Shown in pieces: positions 1-7,995 of a DNA stretch of 64,000 bases (position 1 is its first letter; each line of letters begins with the position of its first letter). Origin of the DNA: Paenibacillus azoreducens (GTDB lineage: Bacteria > Bacillota > Bacilli > Paenibacillales > Paenibacillaceae); assembly GCF_021654775.1 (NCBI RefSeq), contig NZ_AP025343.1, positions 5,981,501 through 6,045,500 of the forward strand. Reading direction: 5' to 3'. The notes under the pieces are model-generated. The model was given only the letters and a program-made list of their open reading frames with translations, was not told where the DNA came from and ran no database searches. A program made the position numbers and the translations under genes.

Positions 1-193
1 TTTCGTTCACAAAATATTGATAGGCTTGCTCTTCTTCCTCATAAGGAAAAGCTCCCCTGTCCAATAAATTCGGAGCGATTACATCGAAACCTTCTTTCGT
101 CAGCTCATCGCTGAAAAAACGAATATGATCATTGATCCCATATATTTCATGCAAAATAATGACTAAAGATTGGGGAGAGAAACGCTTATTCAT
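1..193 (-). CDS. Dienelactone hydrolase family protein, N-terminal part (cut by window edge)
   Basis: Reading leftwards from an ATG at 193, about 64 codons stay open to the edge of the window. The visible protein begins MNKRFSPQSLVIILHEIYG and continues with a short segment ending in a DVIAPNLLDRG-like strand. This matches the start of dienelactone hydrolase-type alpha/beta hydrolases, in which a hydrophobic strand is followed by HE-x-YG and a later VIAPNL. The catalytic Cys/Ser, Asp and His would lie beyond the edge, so activity cannot be judged. The GNAT gene upstream is transcribed in the same direction and ends 50 bp before this start. Confidence 0.6.
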   Translation of the reverse strand, partial: MNKRFSPQSLVIILHEIYGINDHIRFFSDELTKEGFDVIAPNLLDRGAFPYEEEEQAYQYFVNE

Positions 194-242
194 GAAGCTC
201 ACATCTTTCTTTTATGTTTTATCAGGTTTTAGAATAGCTCAC

Positions 243-734
243 CTACATTTCTTTTTCCAACACGTACATCTCATCTTCCCGATTCATCGGATTCACGATT
301 TTTACGATTTTAAACCCACATTTATTCACGTAAAAATGATGATTTCTTTTGGAATAACCCGGAGTATCCGTCAGCCATTTTTTTGTGTTCGGGTACTTCT
401 GTTCTATGTATCTCCATATGGCTAGCCCAATCCCGCGGTTTTCCAGCAACGGATCGACAAATAAATTACCTAAATAGTTTTCGTTGTTTTCGTTAATCCA
501 TACAATAACAGCCCCGATTACCTTCTTATCCAATAAGACCTTATAAGACTGGGTAGGTGATTCCAGCGCCCATTTCCTTATAAATTCGCCCGTGTCATAT
601 CCAGTAGGCCCTCCCTTTGCTTGGCCCAAAAATTGCTGTGTATCCAAATCAAAGGCGCGGGTCATGATTTCAGTTAAAACGGCAATATCTTCTTCAGTAA
701 TAGGTTGAAACTGCAAATTCTCGTAAGCTTCCAT
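243..734 (-). CDS. GNAT family N-acetyltransferase
   Basis: The protein of about 163 residues has the GNAT fold order: an N-terminal strand (ITEEDIAVL), a central GAVIVWI strand, the acetyl-CoA segment LFVDPLLENRGIGLAIW (R/Q-x-x-G-x-G/A type loop), and a C-terminal YVNKCGFK. An upstream in-frame ATG at 749 overlaps the likely ribosome-binding site GGAGG, so the second ATG at 734, eight bases after GGAGG, is the better start. The substrate is unknown. It is one of several GNAT genes in this AT-rich accessory half. It follows a divergently unrelated esterase gene on the same strand with a short gap and may be co-transcribed with it. Confidence 0.8.
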   Translation of the reverse strand: MEAYENLQFQPITEEDIAVLTEIMTRAFDLDTQQFLGQAKGGPTGYDTGEFIRKWALESPTQSYKVLLDKKVIGAVIVWINENNENYLGNLFVDPLLENRGIGLAIWRYIEQKYPNTKKWLTDTPGYSKRNHHFYVNKCGFKIVKIVNPMNREDEMYVLEKEM

Positions 735-769
735 TCCCTTGTCCTCCATTCATACTGCCTTGCTGCCAT

Positions 770-1633
770 TCATTTCAATCTCAAGCTTAGAAAATCAACA
801 ATCTCCTTAAAAGCATTCTGAACCATAGGATCATTAAAATGTTGGTCAAACACATGGTCGGCGCCTTCAATTGTAATTAGCTTGGAATAGATCCCCTTCT
901 CTTTTAATTTCTCATGCATAAAAAATGATTGCTCATAAGGAACGTCCGTATCTCGATCCCCATGAAGAAGTAATGTTGGGGGATAATCTTCGGATATATT
1001 ATCGATTGGGTTGTATTTTATGAGTTCGTCGGAATCGTTGTTGCGATCAAGTCCAGTTACTTCTTGAACCCAGACGCCTTGCTGGCGGCAATAAAGATAA
1101 AAATCGAATCTTTCCCATACGCCATTCGTCACTTCTTTATCCCCCACAGACTCCAATGCTTTGGTTCTGCTCACGATGGGCCTCTTACAATAATACTCAC
1201 TCGGCTGCGCGAACCAGTCGCCCAAAATATCGCCATATCCATACAAGGAAACGATGGCATTAGGTTTGATCTCCATTGTTCCTGTTAATAAACTAAGGAA
1301 TCCGCCCGCTGAGCTGCCCATGACCGCCATTTTATGAACGTCAAAATCATACCATTTTACCGCCATTGTTCTTACCCATTCCACTGCATCCCGGATATCT
1401 TCAATAATGGATACAAAATCCGTTTCAGGCGCCAGCCTATAATCGATATTGACGATACTAAAACCGGAACGCGTAAAATACTCGATTTGTTCCAAAGACA
1501 GCCATGTTCTTGTCCCGAAAATTAAAGCGCCTCCATGGATATATATAATAACTGGCGAACCCGGGCCTTGATCATAGATATCGGCACTTATGGAACAGTG
1601 ATCCGTTTGCTTATAGACTCTGGTGTCTTTCAT
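770..1633 (-). CDS. Alpha/beta hydrolase (HSL/esterase type)
   Basis: This 287-residue protein has an oxyanion-hole HGG at residues 33-35 and the nucleophile elbow GSSAGG at 106-111 (Ser108). There is a later HGDRDTDVP segment with the probable catalytic Asp, and GADHVF near 258 with the His. The order and length are those of carboxylesterases of the hormone-sensitive-lipase group. There is no signal peptide, so it is probably cytosolic. The start is supported by AAGGAGG nine bases upstream. A 67-bp MITE remnant lies just upstream. The substrate cannot be told from the sequence. Confidence 0.85.
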   Translation of the reverse strand: MKDTRVYKQTDHCSISADIYDQGPGSPVIIYIHGGALIFGTRTWLSLEQIEYFTRSGFSIVNIDYRLAPETDFVSIIEDIRDAVEWVRTMAVKWYDFDVHKMAVMGSSAGGFLSLLTGTMEIKPNAIVSLYGYGDILGDWFAQPSEYYCKRPIVSRTKALESVGDKEVTNGVWERFDFYLYCRQQGVWVQEVTGLDRNNDSDELIKYNPIDNISEDYPPTLLLHGDRDTDVPYEQSFFMHEKLKEKGIYSKLITIEGADHVFDQHFNDPMVQNAFKEIVDFLSLRLK

Positions 1634-1666
1634 GTTTATAACCTCCTTTTATTATCGCACTGGGTC

Positions 1667-1733
1667 TATATAAGTTGAACCATTTTCTCCCTCTTGCTAT
1701 TTCCTTATCCATTTCTTTAGTTCAACTTACATA
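1667..1733. repeat. Internally deleted MITE copy (TIR TATATAAGTTGAAC)
   Basis: The left terminus TATATAAGTTGAAC (1667-1680) is mirrored by GTTCAACTTACATA (1720-1733). The inner part CCTCTTGC...TTCCTTATCC...TTTCTTTAG matches the right ends of the longer copies at 10274-10521 and 41382-41653. Most of the interior is missing. The last codons and the TGA stop of the minus-strand gene at 1722-2156 lie inside the right terminal repeat, so the insertion has replaced that gene's original end. Confidence 0.8.
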
Positions 1734-2156
1734 GTCCGTTCGCTTTTCCAACTCAAAATACGCATCCCGAAGCCAAGGGTGAACAACCCTTAGCGTTTCC
1801 CGCTGCTCCCATAAAAAATGGATGTATGCAAATGCCGCATGCTCCAAAGAACGATCCAGCTGCGCCATGATCTGCTGCAAATAAGGCGGTGTGCCGCTTT
1901 GATCCCATTCGATTTTATCAGCTACAAATAAAACCTTGTCCAATAAAGTAGAATCCTTTTTTAATGTGGTGTGACAACCGACTGCGCCGAGGATTTCTTG
2001 ATCCCGAATTTGAAATAGATCTCTGGCCATTTCCCCGACCTTCATGCAGTGTTCCGCAGTCTTCGGACATTTATTGTTGACCAGAAAGCTACATATATCC
2101 TCTCGCAAATTTCCGGTTAAGGGTTCAACAACGAGCTGATTATATACCGAATTCAT
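1722..2156 (-). CDS. YqeK-like HD-superfamily protein lacking the HD core
   Basis: The C-terminal two thirds resemble YqeK-type diadenosine tetraphosphate hydrolases: GAVGCHTTLKKDSTLLDKVL followed by FVADKIEWD, which corresponds to the family's A-x-x-x-HTT-x(n)-LADKIE. The N-terminal part AEHCMKVGEMARDLF corresponds to the first helix with the first His. The helix that should follow and carry the paired His-Asp is absent: the sequence jumps from MARDLFQIRDQEILG to the HTT segment. The protein has 144 residues, shorter than the roughly 190 usual for YqeK. The stop codon is supplied by a MITE terminal repeat. It is probably a decayed or internally deleted, catalytically dead copy, though it is open and has a plausible Shine-Dalgarno sequence. 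Confidence 0.55.
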   Translation of the reverse strand: MNSVYNQLVVEPLTGNLREDICSFLVNNKCPKTAEHCMKVGEMARDLFQIRDQEILGAVGCHTTLKKDSTLLDKVLFVADKIEWDQSGTPPYLQQIMAQLDRSLEHAAFAYIHFLWEQRETLRVVHPWLRDAYFELEKRTDYVS

Positions 2157-2205
2157 AAACGCAGGCCTCCTTTATATATGAAAGTTGCTTTGTATCTACA
2201 AAAAC

Positions 2206-2243
2206 ACCCCGGCCTTAGATGCTCATATCCATTAGGTCGGGGC
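2206..2243 (-). terminator. Rho-independent terminator
   Basis: On the minus strand, CCCCGACCTAA pairs with TTAAGGCCGGGG-like sequence around a loop, followed by TGTTTTTG. It lies downstream of the minus-strand gene 2308-2877. Very similar hairpins (GACCCGxCCTTAG / CTAGGxCGGGTC) occur at 6594, 9209 and 24637. Confidence 0.7.
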
Positions 2244-2307
2244 GGATTGGTGTCTTGATGGTGCAGTGCTACTCTTTGATCACAGATATTATTTTATTAA
2301 AAATTCT

Positions 2308-2877
2308 TTAAAATGCATCCAACTTCATAATGACAATATCCGACTTCGAGTCTATTGATTTAAATTCCATAAAGTACGCTCTTTGTTTGCTCTCATCTGT
2401 CATCGTTTTGATGTCCGGATGAAGGAAATAGGTTTCTTCTCCATGATCTTCAAAAATATAACCGACGTGATCTTCTGCTTGCGTACTCGGATCACCGTAT
2501 ACGGATTTGACTTCATCAAATGAATAACCTTTCCCAATATTCCTTGTTGTTACATATCTTGATTGGGGTTCGTCTGTCCATAACCTTATACCTGCTGCTT
2601 TGTCATCCACATAATAAACTTCCAATTTTCCCGCGTACTCAATACTTTCTTTCTTTTCTTCACCAGTACCAAGCACTTGTTCCACTTCATGCTGCTTCAT
2701 TCCAAGGGAAATCATGCTCCCTGTTTTTTTGTCAAAAAAACCTAAATCCTGTGCAGTAAATTTTCCAGGTATGTACGAATATTGGGGCTGTTTTTCTCTG
2801 GTTAACAACAAGGTTCCCGCTATGATAAGTATAATAATGGCTGCTGCAAGAAGGATACCTTTCAATAATTTATTCAA
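2308..2877 (-). CDS. Membrane-anchored protein of unknown function (BamE/SmpA-like repeats possible)
   Basis: A short basic N-terminus is followed by a hydrophobic segment at about residues 6-25, with no lipobox. The protein is therefore anchored in the membrane with the rest outside. The external part contains two segments of the type ISLGMKQHEVEQVLG and YSFDEVKSVYGDPS. These are each a helix followed by a G-x-P/G turn, and they resemble the helix-turn units of BamE/SmpA-like small lipoproteins. That likeness is only a shape argument. The 189-residue gene stands alone with a terminator behind it and a GNAT gene 35 bp upstream. Confidence 0.6.
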   Translation of the reverse strand: MNKLLKGILLAAAIIILIIAGTLLLTREKQPQYSYIPGKFTAQDLGFFDKKTGSMISLGMKQHEVEQVLGTGEEKKESIEYAGKLEVYYVDDKAAGIRLWTDEPQSRYVTTRNIGKGYSFDEVKSVYGDPSTQAEDHVGYIFEDHGEETYFLHPDIKTMTDESKQRAYFMEFKSIDSKSDIVIMKLDAF

Positions 2878-2912
2878 TGTTATATCCTCACAATCTTATC
2901 GTAGTTGATAGG

Positions 2913-3431
2913 TTATTTTTTTCTCACAAAATGAATGCTATCTTCCCAGCGGTTGTTTACCTGCATCACTTTTTCCTGTCTGCTGACGAATTCAAACCCG
3001 TTTTTGATGAGCACGATTTGCGAGCCAATATTGGTTGGCGATGTTCCAGCCTTTAATTGATCAATTCGATGGCGGTCAAAAGCTTCAGTCACTGCGAGCT
3101 TGACAGCAGCCGTGGCATATCCCTTCCCGCAATGTTTTCGGCCAATTCTATAACCTAGTTCCGCTTTTCTGCACTCTTCCAAGGCGATGTCCACTATATT
3201 CACCCTGCCGACCATTTCGCCTTCCTTATTACGGATGATGTACATGTAGCAAAGATCTTGGAGCTGTTCTTCAATAATGCTGTTGATTATTTTGTGGAAA
3301 TTATCCGTTTCATAATATTCATCCCCCCGCGAAGGAACAAATGTCTCAAAATAATCCCGGTTTTCTTTTTCAAACTCCAGAATCTCATTGGCATTCGCTT
3401 GCGATACGATTTCAATAGATAGATCAGTCAT
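2913..3431 (-). CDS. GNAT acetyltransferase, RimJ/RimL type
   Basis: The 172-residue protein contains the hallmarks of ribosomal-protein-alanine-acetyltransferase-like GNATs: MVGRVNIVDI, AELGYRIGRKHCGKGYAT (acetyl-CoA pyrophosphate loop with G-K-G-Y-A-T), and a late SQIVLIKNGF strand-helix unit. RimJ/L relatives acetylate N-terminal amines or act in antibiotic resistance, but nothing here tells which. It lies among unrelated single genes on the same strand, with a 35-bp gap to the gene downstream. Confidence 0.85.
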   Translation of the reverse strand: MTDLSIEIVSQANANEILEFEKENRDYFETFVPSRGDEYYETDNFHKIINSIIEEQLQDLCYMYIIRNKEGEMVGRVNIVDIALEECRKAELGYRIGRKHCGKGYATAAVKLAVTEAFDRHRIDQLKAGTSPTNIGSQIVLIKNGFEFVSRQEKVMQVNNRWEDSIHFVRKK

Positions 3432-3455
3432 TATATCATCTTCCTTCTGAATCTT

Positions 3456-3956
3456 TTATTTCGAATGGCTATATCTTGTTTTTAAAGCTTCTTTAAACAC
3501 ATCCCTCGGTTCTTTATAGTCAATAGGTTTATAAATCAATTTGTTTAACCATTTCATCCGGCCGATATGGTCGGCATATTCCAGATGCGTATCTTGCGTA
3601 TACCAAATTACTTCTTTCATCGTTCCCAAAACACTGCGGCTATTCGTTTTTGAAATCACCACTTCCGATCCTTCCAAAAAGTACTGTTTAATCAGACTTT
3701 GGCTTACGCCTTCGTTTCTCAGGTATTCGGATAAAGTCGTTTTAAATTTCTCCTTCATTTTTTCAAGCTGTGAACTTCTTACCTCGTCAACAATGACGCT
3801 TAATCGACTAAGATCATTCATGAAAATAATATGTTTTCTATTGTTCAGCTGATACATGTTCGCATGCCAACTGAATAATAGGGAAGACTCGCAATCTTCT
3901 ATTGCTGCTGCTTTCATATCTTTTAATAGTGATTGTGTCAATCTCAGTACCAACAT
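3456..3956 (-). CDS. DUF6933-like protein
   Basis: The 166-residue protein begins with LRLTQSLLKDMKAA, followed by SSLLFSWHANMYQLNNRKHIIFMNDLSRLSV. The pattern, a short helix, then W-H-A-N, then a hydrophobic strand with N-x-x-S, is that of the DUF6933 family of unknown function. The protein is soluble with no membrane segments. Its neighbours give no clue to its role. Confidence 0.6.
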   Translation of the reverse strand: MLVLRLTQSLLKDMKAAAIEDCESSLLFSWHANMYQLNNRKHIIFMNDLSRLSVIVDEVRSSQLEKMKEKFKTTLSEYLRNEGVSQSLIKQYFLEGSEVVISKTNSRSVLGTMKEVIWYTQDTHLEYADHIGRMKWLNKLIYKPIDYKEPRDVFKEALKTRYSHSK

Positions 3957-3998
3957 AACGTCGCATCCTTTGTATAAGTCGCTTGACTATTTTAATAA

Positions 3999-4874
3999 TT
4001 ACTCGATTTTCGTTAAAATCATTTGCATGATTTCATCAGCTATCGTATCACGATTGTCTTCATTAATATGAATGATTTTTACTCTAAAATGATTTTTAAT
4101 CTTATCTATCTCTGTATGGCTGTCTACAGGAACCGTTCCAAGAACAACATGTTGATGGTCAAATATGATTTTTCGAATCCATTCTTGGAATGGTAAGGAT
4201 AACATCTGCATAAAACCTATTTCATCAATAACGATCACTTTTTTTGATTGCAATGATGATTCTAATAACGGAATAACAAAATCTTCGAACCCCTTTACGT
4301 CGACACCATATCTTCCGATTTTAAAGGTGCTGTTATTTTTGATACTTGCAATTTCTAGCCTCCCTCCGTCGACAGCCACACACTTAAAACCGATTCGTTC
4401 GTTATCATCCCGTATTTCCTCAGTATAGAAGCCACCGCAACGTTCAGAACCAAGGCGATGAATCATATTTTTAATTAAAGTAGACTTGCCCATCCGTGGT
4501 TTTCCTGTCAGTAAAAATACGTTTTTTCCCGAATCTCCATCTCCGTTTTTATTACATGCTAAAGCAGCACTCATATAAACTTTTAATTCATTTAATAGCT
4601 GTTGAGCAGCGCGAAGGACTTCGTTTTTATATTCATCTAATTTCGTTAATTTTGTGTTTAATGCTTCTTCATTCCATAACCCATATTCATTGGGTAAAGG
4701 TATGTCATTAAGCTTGCTATAATATTCATCGAAATCACTCCAAACCCATGGATTCCCACTATGATACAAACCGGAAAGTTGACAGCATCCCAAATGGATT
4801 GGAATTTTCTCATGGATCACATCTTCCAGGATGGATACAAGTTCTTCAATCTGTTTTTTTTCTTCATTTGTCAT
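3999..4874 (-). CDS. THEP1-like nucleoside-triphosphatase with N-terminal extension
   Basis: Residues 1-115 form a helical extension. From about 117 the protein resembles nucleoside-triphosphatase THEP1: Walker A GKPRMGKST at 124-132, then GGFYTEEIR (family signature region), and a Walker B-like VIVIDEIGFM near 214-222, followed by VVLGTVPV. THEP1 proteins hydrolyse NTPs and have been linked to nucleic-acid processing. The extension makes this protein longer than the usual 170-190 residues. The start ATG overlaps by four bases the stop of the exonuclease remnant upstream, which suggests that it was once translationally coupled to that gene. Confidence 0.75.
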   Translation of the reverse strand: MTNEEKKQIEELVSILEDVIHEKIPIHLGCCQLSGLYHSGNPWVWSDFDEYYSKLNDIPLPNEYGLWNEEALNTKLTKLDEYKNEVLRAAQQLLNELKVYMSAALACNKNGDGDSGKNVFLLTGKPRMGKSTLIKNMIHRLGSERCGGFYTEEIRDDNERIGFKCVAVDGGRLEIASIKNNSTFKIGRYGVDVKGFEDFVIPLLESSLQSKKVIVIDEIGFMQMLSLPFQEWIRKIIFDHQHVVLGTVPVDSHTEIDKIKNHFRVKIIHINEDNRDTIADEIMQMILTKIE

Positions 4875-5053
4875 TTAATGTTCATTCCTTCTTTGAGGTA
4901 CATTGCCGGAATTACGAATCTCTTGACCTTAAGCGGTTCTGTAATTCTAAAATCTGCGATTGATTGTTCCTCATATTCTCGCATAACTTTTTCAAAAATC
5001 TGTCCGATTAACATACAATCATCCAATGCGTCATGTCGTTTCAAATCCTTAAT
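4871..5053 (-). pseudogene. C-terminal remnant of a DnaQ-like 3'-5' exonuclease
   Basis: Reading on without a start codon from directly after the stop of the upstream kinase, and in the same frame, the sequence encodes KDLKRHDALDDCMLIG followed by about 40 further residues to a TGA. RHDALDDC is the Exo III motif of DEDDh exonucleases (the H-x-A-x-x-D box), and the distance to the C-terminus is right. Everything before it (Exo I and II) is missing, so this is a truncated tail. It shares an ATGA overlap with the THEP1-like gene. This suggests an original exonuclease-NTPase pair whose front half was replaced by the P-loop kinase gene. Confidence 0.7.
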
Positions 5054-5614
5054 TCATATACTTTGAACAATACTCACAATGTTCTGAATAACGTTCTCAA
5101 CTTCATCAGAGTTTTGGATGACAAAAAAATGGTCGGCTTCATTTTCTGCAGGCGCTGCCATATCCGCATGTTGAGAATCGGCCTGCTGCTTCATAAGCAC
5201 TTCCACGAAAGAAGAAGCATTCCTAAAAACATTTGTACTGCGCTGACTTTTAGCAACCCGCTCTTTAAGAACATGATCCGGAAGATTAAAATGAACCAAT
5301 ATTCTTGTAAACCCTTGATCTTGAAAATAATTATGCAAATGGAGTCGGCCTTGACGAGCACGATTCGAATTGCAAAGAATGAGATGGAAATCCGTCTGAT
5401 TTACAGCGTGATTTACAATGGTTTGAGTGACGGCGTATTTGATCGTATTAGGTCCTCGTTTTGGCCGCAAGTTTTTGTAATATGTATTGATGAATTCCGC
5501 ATGGTTATCCTGGTCAATCACAACTGAATTATGCAGCTTTTGTTCCAGCGTCCTGGCAAATGTTGTTTTCCCGCTATGGGTTTTACCGACTGTTATGATG
5601 ACGAATCTCTTCAT
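5054..5614 (-). CDS. P-loop ATP-binding kinase-like protein
   Basis: From MKRFVIITVG the protein shows Walker A GKTHSGKTTFA at residues 10-20, then VVIDQDNHAEF (the D of the second strand as in AAA_33/zeta-toxin-like kinases), and a later FHLILCNSNRARQGR strand. The C-terminal part is less clear. An ATG 15 bases further upstream (5629) is possible, but the shorter start is better conserved in form. Substrates of this superfamily include small molecules, RNA ends and UDP-sugars. The gene abuts the exonuclease remnant with no intervening bases, so its insertion seems to mark the break. Confidence 0.65.
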   Translation of the reverse strand: MKRFVIITVGKTHSGKTTFARTLEQKLHNSVVIDQDNHAEFINTYYKNLRPKRGPNTIKYAVTQTIVNHAVNQTDFHLILCNSNRARQGRLHLHNYFQDQGFTRILVHFNLPDHVLKERVAKSQRSTNVFRNASSFVEVLMKQQADSQHADMAAPAENEADHFFVIQNSDEVENVIQNIVSIVQSI

Positions 5615-5645
5615 TAAGGGGCACCCCATTCTTTACTTAATAGCT

Positions 5646-6005
5646 TCATTCTTCTCTCACGGTCTCCTTGTCCAGATCCACAAAGAAATAATGAAGTACA
5701 GAAAGCGGATAATAGCTAGGGTTTACCCGAACTTCATATTCTCCTGCAGGCGTAAAGCCGATCGGATTCAACATTACTGTATATGATTCATTTTCAATGG
5801 AATAGTCATCCGTATCCGCATTGTATTTTGCCTTTAACTTGGCTGCCACGAGATCAACCGCTTTTTGTCCGGCTGCTTCCTCACTTAAGTTATTCGTGTT
5901 TTCTTGACTTATCGAAGCCGTATCTTCCTTGACAGAATGGATTGAATCAATAGGATGATCAGCAGAAAAGAAAATCATAAGCGCTATTGCTAATATAATG
6001 TTCAT
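5646..6005 (-). CDS. Small secreted protein of unknown function
   Basis: A 119-residue product begins with a signal-like segment MNIILAIALMIFFS and contains a soluble domain with AVDLVAAKLKAKY, then two strands around TPAGEYEVRVNPSYYP and VLHYFFVDLD. The end resembles small periplasmic or extracellular beta-rich proteins but no family is recognised. Its start overlaps the stop of the upstream gene 6002-6544 by four bases, indicating translational coupling of the pair. Confidence 0.55.
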   Translation of the reverse strand: MNIILAIALMIFFSADHPIDSIHSVKEDTASISQENTNNLSEEAAGQKAVDLVAAKLKAKYNADTDDYSIENESYTVMLNPIGFTPAGEYEVRVNPSYYPLSVLHYFFVDLDKETVREE

Positions 6006-6544
6006 TTGAAGTTCATTCCTTTGTTAGAATTACATATTAAACAGCCAAAACATGATAAATAGACGGAGTGTTCCGCACATTTCGGATATCCTCTAGGTAT
6101 TGTCGGGTGATCATCACCTTCATCAGGAGTTGACCATTCTATATAATTTTCTGCATTTACAAATTTCTCTTCAAATAATTCAATCATTGTTCCGAAATGT
6201 TCGAATGTATCTTTAATCCACTGCTCGTTTGGCTCATCGTTCAATAACTCCCATTGAAGTTTGTTAATGACCCCTCTTATACACTCCAACATAAAGCTCT
6301 TCATTTCCGGAAAATCATCTTCAATCCATGGCATTTCTTCGATATTGAATCCAACTACTCCCCGGCCTATGACGTTTTGATCTTTTTGTGCAAGCCAGAT
6401 AATAAATTCCTTTTCCCGATCCGTTGCAGCGATCTTAGATCCACTTATTACCAATGTCTCTATAAATACCGAAGTAGATTGATTTGTCATTCTTAATGGC
6501 TCTATCAATTCTTCAAGAGGACTTGGCATCGATATTTGATTCAT
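6002..6544 (-). CDS. Unknown protein with C-terminal Cys-pair motif
   Basis: The soluble 180-residue protein consists mainly of helices in the middle (SFMLECIRGVINKLQWELL and WIKDTFEHFGTMIELFEE). It ends in CAEHSVYLSCFGCLICNS, whose Cys spacing (C-x9-C-x2-C-x2-C) could bind a metal. No family is recognised. It is the first gene of a two-gene unit with 5646-6005. A candidate family-type repeat and a terminator lie upstream. Confidence 0.5.
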   Translation of the reverse strand: MNQISMPSPLEELIEPLRMTNQSTSVFIETLVISGSKIAATDREKEFIIWLAQKDQNVIGRGVVGFNIEEMPWIEDDFPEMKSFMLECIRGVINKLQWELLNDEPNEQWIKDTFEHFGTMIELFEEKFVNAENYIEWSTPDEGDDHPTIPRGYPKCAEHSVYLSCFGCLICNSNKGMNFK

Positions 6545-6593
6545 TTCCCTACTCCTTTAGTTCGGCAATTACACGCAACCTATTTATATAAAA

Positions 6594-6634
6594 ATGACCC
6601 AGCCTTTGATCTCTCTTGTCTTAGGCTGAGTCGT
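6594..6634 (-). terminator. Rho-independent terminator
   Basis: On the minus strand GACTCAGCCTAAGAC pairs with CAAAGGCTGGGTC and is followed by ATTTTTA. It follows the palindromic repeat downstream of gene 6875-7363 and precedes gene 6002-6544. Confidence 0.7.
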
Positions 6635-6708
6635 TAATTCACCAAGCTACTTCCATTATTATACACATGTCTGCTGAGGGATGATAGTTCACCAGTTGAA
6701 AGTTCATC

Positions 6709-6845
6709 TCTAACGAAACATGGTATCGCTATTTGCTGCAAAATAAGCTTACTGAAATTCTAGCGAAACTGTGTATCGTTATTAAGCTAAATAAGTGCTT
6801 TAAGACTGTTTTTATCCCAAATAGAGATCTGTAGTTTCGTTAGGG
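6709..6845. repeat. Palindromic TAACGAAAC repeat element
   Basis: The element starts with CTAACGAAACATGGTATCGC and ends with AGATCTGTAGTTTCGTTAG, which is the reverse complement of the same kind of arm. In the middle lies another forward arm (TAGCGAAACTGTGTATCGTT). The same arms occur at 41652-41835, 50153-50338 and 50500-50682. It fills the otherwise empty gap between the genes ending at 6875 and starting at 6544. Confidence 0.75.
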
Positions 6846-6874
6846 AATCAACCCCCTATTTTTTCTGATATTTC

Positions 6875-7363
6875 TCAATCATGTATCTGAGCCCTTAATA
6901 AGTAGTAACTCTTCTCCACTTTAAAAATAAAATCTTTGGAGTAACACGCATAGTAGCCATCCAACCTGACATCCAGTTCAAACACTTCATATTCTTGTTC
7001 ATTTAGCAATTCATCAAGCAGACCAATTAACTCTTCGATCTTCTGATCTCTTGATTCAATCAACAGCTTAAGTTCTGCTTCATATTTCTCAGGTTGTCTT
7101 TCATATTCATTTAAATGAAAAAACGCCTTGAGTTCCGAATTAATTTGCATTCTCCAATCCGAAATTTTAATGAGTTCAAAGAAAATCACCTTTTTGGGTG
7201 TTGGGAGCCATGATTTGGCTTCATCATCATAAAATGCTCTGAGGTCCGATTGAAACACATCTTTGATTGGTTCCTCCGTAAACTCCAAGTATGACGACAC
7301 GCAGCCATCAAAAAACTCGCATTCATCTTCTAAAAATTTCTGGATTTCTTCGATTTTTTTCAT
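6875..7363 (-). CDS. Unknown soluble protein
   Basis: The 162-residue protein is acidic and largely helical, with heptad-like stretches at PEKYEAELKLLIESRDQKIEELIGLLDELL that may form a coiled coil. It ends with beta-strand-like YEVFELDVRLDGYYACYSKDFIF. There is no membrane segment and no recognised family. GGAG lies seven bases upstream of the ATG. Confidence 0.55.
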   Translation of the reverse strand: MKKIEEIQKFLEDECEFFDGCVSSYLEFTEEPIKDVFQSDLRAFYDDEAKSWLPTPKKVIFFELIKISDWRMQINSELKAFFHLNEYERQPEKYEAELKLLIESRDQKIEELIGLLDELLNEQEYEVFELDVRLDGYYACYSKDFIFKVEKSYYLLRAQIHD

Positions 7364-7421
7364 GTGTATACTCCATCGTTTACTGTTGATTTCGGTACGA
7401 TCTCTGACAAAGAACTGTTCC

Positions 7422-7895
7422 TCAATAATATTTGGGCTCTAAACCTAACTTGTAAATAATCTCGCCAGATTGATTTTCTTTGTTTTGATTAATAAATCCC
7501 ACTTTTTCATATAATCGTCTAGCAGGTTCATTATTTTTTTCGACTGTTAATGAAACAACTTTACAATGTGTGTGCGTTTCACTAATGAACTTGAGTATCT
7601 CTAAAAGAGCGAGGATCCCATATCCCTTCCCCTGATATTTCTTATCGATTTGAAATCCGCCTATCCAATAGTTATCCGTGCTATCGGGTGTATATGACAA
7701 ATAAAAGAATCCTACTATTCTATTTTCATAACAAATAATATACGGGTCAAAAGCTTCATCCCATGGCTTAATATAAGCAAAAGCTAACGACTCAATAACA
7801 GACGGTACGAATATTTCTTGATCTTTATGTATTGATATCTCAACTGCTTCTTCCCAATTTTCTTAATTAATAGGTTTAATGGTGAATGGGTTCAT
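7422..7895 (-). pseudogene. GNAT acetyltransferase interrupted by an early in-frame stop codon
   Basis: From an ATG at 7895 the frame reads MNPFTIKPIN, then TAA (7863-7865), and continues ENWEEAVEISIHKDQ without any further break to the stop at 7422. The continuation contains a complete GNAT core: AFDPYIICYENRIVGFFYLS, the CoA loop QIDKKYQGKGYGILAL and VSLTVEKNNEPARRLYEKVGF. Paired residues at the stop (PI-x-x-ENWEE) are typical of spermine/spermidine-type GNATs, so only one codon separates this from an intact gene of about 157 residues. Reinitiation at a TTG near 7700 would lack the first strands. Confidence 0.75.
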
Positions 7896-7953
7896 TTAAG
7901 ATGATAGTCCTTTCTCGCTGTTAACGTTTTTCGTTGATTTTATAAAATATAGA

Positions 7954-7986
7954 AAAATAGGCTGCTTTGAAGGCAGCCTATTTTGT
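7954..7986. terminator. Bidirectional Rho-independent terminator
   Basis: AAATAGGCTGC pairs with GCAGCCTATTTT around TTTGAAG, with A and T runs on the two sides. It separates the FusB-like gene from the GNAT pseudogene. Confidence 0.8.
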
Positions 7987-7995
7987 TTCGTAGCG

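Noticed and set aside
5033..5527. Plus-strand frame of 164 codons
   Set aside because: Shadow of the P-loop kinase gene.
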